64,000 nt of DNA. Source: Serinicoccus chungangensis. GTDB lineage: Bacteria; Actinomycetota; Actinomycetes; Actinomycetales; Dermatophilaceae. The notes beneath the pieces are model-generated. The model worked only from the letters and a program-made list of their open reading frames with translations, searched no databases and was not told where the DNA came from. A program made the translations under genes and the position numbers. The stretch spans positions 414,379-478,378 of the forward strand of contig NZ_LQBL01000028.1 in assembly GCF_001483745.1 (NCBI RefSeq), written 5' to 3'. The stretch's first letter is position 1, and every line of letters starts with the position of its first letter. This document shows, one piece after another, positions 60,454 through 64,000 of the stretch.

Positions 60454-62181
60454 ATGACCACGCAGACCCCGGCACCGCCGCCCACGCCGGCCGGCCCCGG
60501 CGACCACCCGCTGCTGCGGCGCATCCGGGAGTCGGTCATCGGCGAGGACCACGTCATGAGCACGCCGTACGGCCGGCGCCGGGTCACCTACGCCGACTAC
60601 ACGGCCTCGGGCCGGGCGCTCACCTTCATCGAGGACGCCATCCGCGACGTCGTGCTGCCCGGCTACGCCAACACCCACACGGAGTCCAGCGGGACCGGGC
60701 TGCAGACCACCCGGCTGCGCGAGGACGCCCGGGCCGCGATCCACGCGGCGGTCGGCGGCGACGAGGACACCGTGGTGCTCTTCACCGGATCGGGCTGCAC
60801 CGGGGCGATCGCCAAGATGGTCGGGGTCCTCGGGCTGCGGATCCCGTCCGTCCTCGAGGACACCCACCACCTCTCCGCGCACATCCCCGCCGACCAGCGC
60901 CCGGTCGTCCTCATCGGGCCCTTCGAGCACCACAGCAACGAGATCCCGTGGCGCGAGAGCATCGCCGACGTCGTGCAGGTGGCGATGGACGCCGACGGGC
61001 ACATCGACACCGGTGACCTGCGGGCGACGCTGCAGCGGTATGCCGACCGGCCCCTCGTCATCGGCTCCTTCTCGGCCGCGTCGAACGTCACCGGCATCAT
61101 CACCGACACCCACGCGGTCACCGAGCTGCTGCACGAGCACGGCGCGCTGGCGTTCTGGGACTTCGCCGCAGCCGGGCCCTACGTCGACATCGAGATGAGC
61201 GCGCCGGCCGGCCGGCCGCACGCCTACAAGGACGCCGTCTTCCTCTCCCCGCACAAGTTCATCGGCGGCCCGTCCACCCCGGGGGTGCTGGCCGCCCGCC
61301 GCGAGCTCTTCGCCAACCGGGTGCCCGACGTGCCGGGCGGCGGCACGGTGGCCTACGTCAACACCGCCGAGCACTCCTACCTCGCCGACCCCGAGCACCG
61401 GGAGGAGGGAGGCACGCCGGCCATCGTCGAGGCGATCCGCGCCGGGCTCGTCTTCCGGCTCAAGGAGGCGGTGGGCGTCGACACGATCCGGGCCCGGGAG
61501 GAGGAGTTCCTCGCCCGGGCGGTGCGCGCGTGGTCGGCCGAGCCCGACCTGCAGCTGCTCGGCAACCTCGACGCCGAGCGGCTGTCGATCCTGTCCTTCG
61601 TGGTCCGGGGCCGGCAGCGCGCCTACCTGCACCACAACTACGCGGTCGCCCTGCTCAACGACCTCTTCGGGATCCAGGCGCGGGGCGGCTGCTCCTGCGC
61701 CGGGCCCTACGGGCACACCCTGCTGGGCATCGACACCGACCGCTCGCACGCCTTCCAGGAGCGCATCACCAGCGGCTGCGAGGGCATCAAGCCGGGCTGG
61801 GTGCGGGTCAACTTCAACTACTTCATCTCCGACACCGCGGCGGACTACGTCGTCGAGGCGGTGCGCCTGGTCGCCCGCGACGGCTGGCGCCTGCTGGGCG
61901 ACTACCGCTTCGACGTCATGACCGGTCTGTGGCGGCACCGGGAAGGGGTCGTCGAGCCTCCGGTGCGGCTCGCCGACATCACCTTCGGGGCCGACGGCGC
62001 GGTCACCCTCCCCCGGCCCGGGCCGACCGCCGGCGAGGAACTGCTCGCCGAGCACCTCGAGGACGCGCGCCGCATCCTGGCCGGCGCCGCTGGGGACCCG
62101 TTGCCCGAGGCCGCCGACGACCAGGCGGGCGGTGCCCCGGAGCTGCGGTGGTTCGACCTGCCCGAGGTATGCCTGCGCTGA
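60454..62181 (+). CDS. Cysteine-desulfurase-like class-V PLP enzyme
   Basis: 575 residues. YADYTASGRALTFIE (N-terminal motif), TGSGCTGAIAKMV, FEHHSNEIPWRE and the PLP lysine in LSPHKFIGGPSTPG (Lys268) place it in aminotransferase class V. RGGCSCAGPYG (Cys413, Cys415) provides a candidate persulfide cysteine, but it is unlike IscS/SufS active-site loops. It is longer than SufS (~410) because of a C-terminal extension. It may supply or handle sulfane sulfur for the DsrE/DsrC/SQR genes that converge on it. The region 60237-60453 holds no other gene. Confidence 0.85.
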   Translation: MTTQTPAPPPTPAGPGDHPLLRRIRESVIGEDHVMSTPYGRRRVTYADYTASGRALTFIEDAIRDVVLPGYANTHTESSGTGLQTTRLREDARAAIHAAVGGDEDTVVLFTGSGCTGAIAKMVGVLGLRIPSVLEDTHHLSAHIPADQRPVVLIGPFEHHSNEIPWRESIADVVQVAMDADGHIDTGDLRATLQRYADRPLVIGSFSAASNVTGIITDTHAVTELLHEHGALAFWDFAAAGPYVDIEMSAPAGRPHAYKDAVFLSPHKFIGGPSTPGVLAARRELFANRVPDVPGGGTVAYVNTAEHSYLADPEHREEGGTPAIVEAIRAGLVFRLKEAVGVDTIRAREEEFLARAVRAWSAEPDLQLLGNLDAERLSILSFVVRGRQRAYLHHNYAVALLNDLFGIQARGGCSCAGPYGHTLLGIDTDRSHAFQERITSGCEGIKPGWVRVNFNYFISDTAADYVVEAVRLVARDGWRLLGDYRFDVMTGLWRHREGVVEPPVRLADITFGADGAVTLPRPGPTAGEELLAEHLEDARRILAGAAGDPLPEAADDQAGGAPELRWFDLPEVCLR

Positions 62182-62470
62182 CTCCCCGCGAACGGATCGG
62201 TGGTGTCTGTCGGTCGTCGGCGCGCGGCAACCGGGCTGCGGGGCCGCGCCGGCTCACGGGCCGCGCTCGCCCCCCCGGGCCAACGCCGGGCGGAGCAGCC
62301 CCACGGGTCACGTCGGTATCACTGGCATCACGGTGCGGAGATGTGGCGATCTGCCGGGGATATAAGACCGGCCTACGGCATCGTCCCCGCACGGTGGTGA
62401 GCCTGTGACGTCTGTGGCGCAGGTGCCGGAGGACCCTCGTGGACCGACCACCGAGCGGCCCGACCGGCCG

Positions 62471-62520
62471 GGCTGGCCGGGCTGGCCGGGCTGGCCGGGC
62501 TGGCCTGACCGGCCGGGCTG
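62471..62520. repeat. 10-bp tandem repeat GGCTGGCCGG
   Basis: Four to five copies of GGCTGGCCGG immediately downstream of the DsrE-family gene stop. The remainder of the 341-nt gap (62182-62522) includes an A/T-rich GGATATAAG near 62357 with no supported gene. Confidence 0.75.
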
Positions 62521-62522
62521 GC

Positions 62523-63152
62523 TCACACGAAGACGATCTGGGCGCCCTGGGCGATCTCGACGAAGTCGCCGGCGCTGATGACGCCCTCGACACCGGGGTG
62601 CAGGTCGGCCTCGAGCATCTTGGCCATGTCGAAGCTGAGCCTGCAGGCATACAGGTGCGCACCTGACGCCTGCAGGAGGTCGAGGAACTCCGGAACCGTC
62701 GGGATGTCCTGCTCGGCCATCTGCCGCTTGAGCATCCGGGTCGCCATGCCGGTCATCCCGGGCAGGTTGCCGAGGACCTGCGGCACCGACGCGTGCTCCA
62801 GCCCGGGCCGGACCCGGCCGAGGTCGTCGAGGTGCATGGCGGTGTTGCCGGCCAGGGTGAAGCGCAGCTTGTCGTTGGTCTTCGTGTTGACGATGTCCAG
62901 GCCCCAGAAGGTGAAGAAGAGATGGACCTCCACCCCCTCGCCCAGGGCGGCGTTGCCCATGATGAGCGCGGGGTAGGCCATGTCGAGGTTGCCCTTGGAG
63001 CAGATGAACGCCATCTTGCGCGGGCCCTCGTAGCTCGTCGTCGTGGTCACCGCGGTGTCCTCGCCGGTCTGCACCGTCCGGGTCGTCCGGGGCGCGTCGC
63101 CGAAGTCGGGGAGGATGAAGCCCTCCGGCAGGGTGCTGGTGGTCGTGGTCAC
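62523..63152 (-). CDS. DsrE/DsrF/DrsH-like sulfur-transfer protein
   Basis: 209 residues. RKMAFICSKGNLDMAYPALIMGNAA and EVHLFFTFWGLDIV are typical of the DsrE/DrsH family; CRLSFDMAKML carries a second conserved Cys, and the end is GDFVEIAQGAQIVFV. The family handles protein-bound persulfides. GAGAGG precedes the start. It is transcribed with the DsrC-like gene and SQR. Confidence 0.9.
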   Translation of the reverse strand: MTTTTSTLPEGFILPDFGDAPRTTRTVQTGEDTAVTTTTSYEGPRKMAFICSKGNLDMAYPALIMGNAALGEGVEVHLFFTFWGLDIVNTKTNDKLRFTLAGNTAMHLDDLGRVRPGLEHASVPQVLGNLPGMTGMATRMLKRQMAEQDIPTVPEFLDLLQASGAHLYACRLSFDMAKMLEADLHPGVEGVISAGDFVEIAQGAQIVFV

Positions 63153-63164
63153 GGGATCGCCTCT

Positions 63165-63479
63165 CTAGACGCAGCCGACGGGTTTGCGCAGACCGGCCAG
63201 CCACGCCATCTTCTTGGCCGGTTTGCCGGGGTAGAGCCCGAAGAGGACCTTGATGTCGAAGCCACCGACGGTCTGCATCCGCCGCAGCGTCGGCGTGACC
63301 CCGGTCCGGGCCGAGTCCTCGCGCATGAAGCGCAGCGGAGCCAGGTGCTCCTCGTCGAGCTCGATCCCGATGAGGGTCGCGAGCTCGGTCGCCAGCTCCT
63401 CGCTCCACTGGTCGCGGTCGGTGAGGAAGCCTTCCTCGTCGACGGCGAAGGACCGTCCGTTCAGGGTGTTGGTGGGCAT
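63165..63479 (-). CDS. DsrC/TusE-family sulfur carrier
   Basis: 104 residues ending WLAGLRKPVGCV. The penultimate Cys is the DsrC CysA, while the position of the second Cys (CysB) is Ala, so it is TusE-like and cannot make the DsrC trisulfide loop. FAVDEEGFLTDRDQWSEELA is the family start. It accepts persulfide sulfur. Confidence 0.9.
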   Translation of the reverse strand: MPTNTLNGRSFAVDEEGFLTDRDQWSEELATELATLIGIELDEEHLAPLRFMREDSARTGVTPTLRRMQTVGGFDIKVLFGLYPGKPAKKMAWLAGLRKPVGCV

Positions 63480-63482
63480 GGG

Positions 63483-64000
63483 TCAGTGCTCCTCCGCCGG
63501 CTTCTTGCCGGCCATCGACAGGTGGGCGGTGACGGGCAGCCGGTGACCGGGCAGCAGGACCCGCCAGTAGACCTGCTCGAAGGCCAGCTTGCCCAGGTGG
63601 TTGACGCGCGAGGGGGTCAGCAGCCGCATCGGTCCGGCGACGGGCAGCGGGAAGGCGCCCTTGAGGGGTTGGGTGTCGTAGTTGAAGTCGAGCAGCAGCG
63701 CCTGGCCGCGGCCGGACTCGACGAAGCAGTTGGCGTGCCCGTCGAAGGAGTTCGGCAGCGGCTGTCCCGCGACGGCGGCGAGGAAGTTGTCGACGAACAG
63801 CTCGGTGGCGAAGTGCGCCACCGAGCCGGCCTTGGAGGTCGGTATGTCGCTCGCGTCGCCGAGGACGAAGATCCGCTCGTGCTCCCGGCTGCGCAGCGTG
63901 TGCGGGTCGACCGGGACGAACCCGGCGTCGTCGCCGAGCCCGGAGTCGACGACGAACTGCTGGCCGGTGTGCGGCGGCACCGTCACCAGCAGGTCGAAGG
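63483..64000 (-). CDS. Sulfide:quinone-type FAD oxidoreductase, C-terminal part (cut by window edge)
   Basis: About 172 residues visible; the chain continues past the window. LVTVPPHTGQQFVVDSGLGD, IFVLGDASDIPTSKAGSVAHF (FAD site) and LLLDFNYDTQPLKG fit the SQR/FccB family. It would oxidise sulfide to sulfane sulfur at the membrane. It is adjacent to the DsrC-like gene (3 nt between stop and start), so this is a sulfide-oxidation operon. Confidence 0.85.
   Translation of the reverse strand, partial: FDLLVTVPPHTGQQFVVDSGLGDDAGFVPVDPHTLRSREHERIFVLGDASDIPTSKAGSVAHFATELFVDNFLAAVAGQPLPNSFDGHANCFVESGRGQALLLDFNYDTQPLKGAFPLPVAGPMRLLTPSRVNHLGKLAFEQVYWRVLLPGHRLPVTAHLSMAGKKPAEEH

Noticed and set aside
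62339-62400. A promoter or tRNA around GGATATAAG in the 62-kb gap
   Set aside because: It lies between convergent genes and no cloverleaf or start codon in suitable position follows.

Overview
The window is a gene-dense, very GC-rich (roughly 70-75% by eye) actinobacterial chromosome segment. The division and wall cluster without ftsA but with sepF and divIVA, the MraZ box, MoxR/DUF58/transglutaminase block, DUF4192 gene and many TANNNT leaderless promoters fit Micrococcales; an Intrasporangiaceae/Ornithinimicrobiaceae-type organism is my inference, not proven. No rRNA, tRNA, prophage, IS element or CRISPR array was seen.

Layout. 1-9.4 kb: a truncated RecB-like nuclease, an ion channel, a HIT protein, two class-III aminotransferases with a glutamate-semialdehyde-type dehydrogenase (amino acid or diamine catabolism), and oligopeptidase B. 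9.5-12.2 kb: an orphan asparagine-synthase-like protein followed by a repeat-rich gap. 12.2-19.1 kb: dnaE interrupted by a 450-residue intein, then rluD, lspA and a DksA/TraR protein (all minus strand). 19.3-37.3 kb: the dcw cluster, read on the minus strand as mraZ-rsmH-ftsL-ftsI-murF-mraY-murD-ftsW-murG-murC-ftsQ-ftsZ-pgeF-yggS-sepF-yggT-divIVA. Most junctions are 4-nt GTGA/ATGA overlaps, and murE is missing from its usual place. 37.6-45.4 kb: moxR-DUF58-tgpA, zwf and the primary sigma factor. 45.6-60.2 kb: a universal stress protein, DUF4192, EcsC, PAC2, an S9 peptidase, coaE, a pterin dehydratase/VOC fusion, HrpA, a conserved hypothetical and DUF445. 60.4-64 kb: a sulfur island with a cysteine-desulfurase-like enzyme, a DsrE-family protein, a DsrC/TusE-like protein and the end of a sulfide:quinone-type oxidoreductase.

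The most unusual signal is not a gene. The 9-mer GGTATGCCG / CGGCATACC is scattered through the window: 28 exact copies of the core octamer on both strands, in all six codon registers. It forces rare TAT, ATA, GTA and GCA codons into genes that otherwise avoid A/T-ending codons. It behaves like a DNA-level signal (uptake sequence, nucleoid-protein site or modification site). Other points of interest are the dnaE intein with a non-histidine penultimate residue, short tandem repeats in at least five gaps, single DnaA boxes in front of two genes of unknown function, a palindrome over the sigma-factor -10 element, and the precise TANNNT-7 nt-start leaderless promoters.
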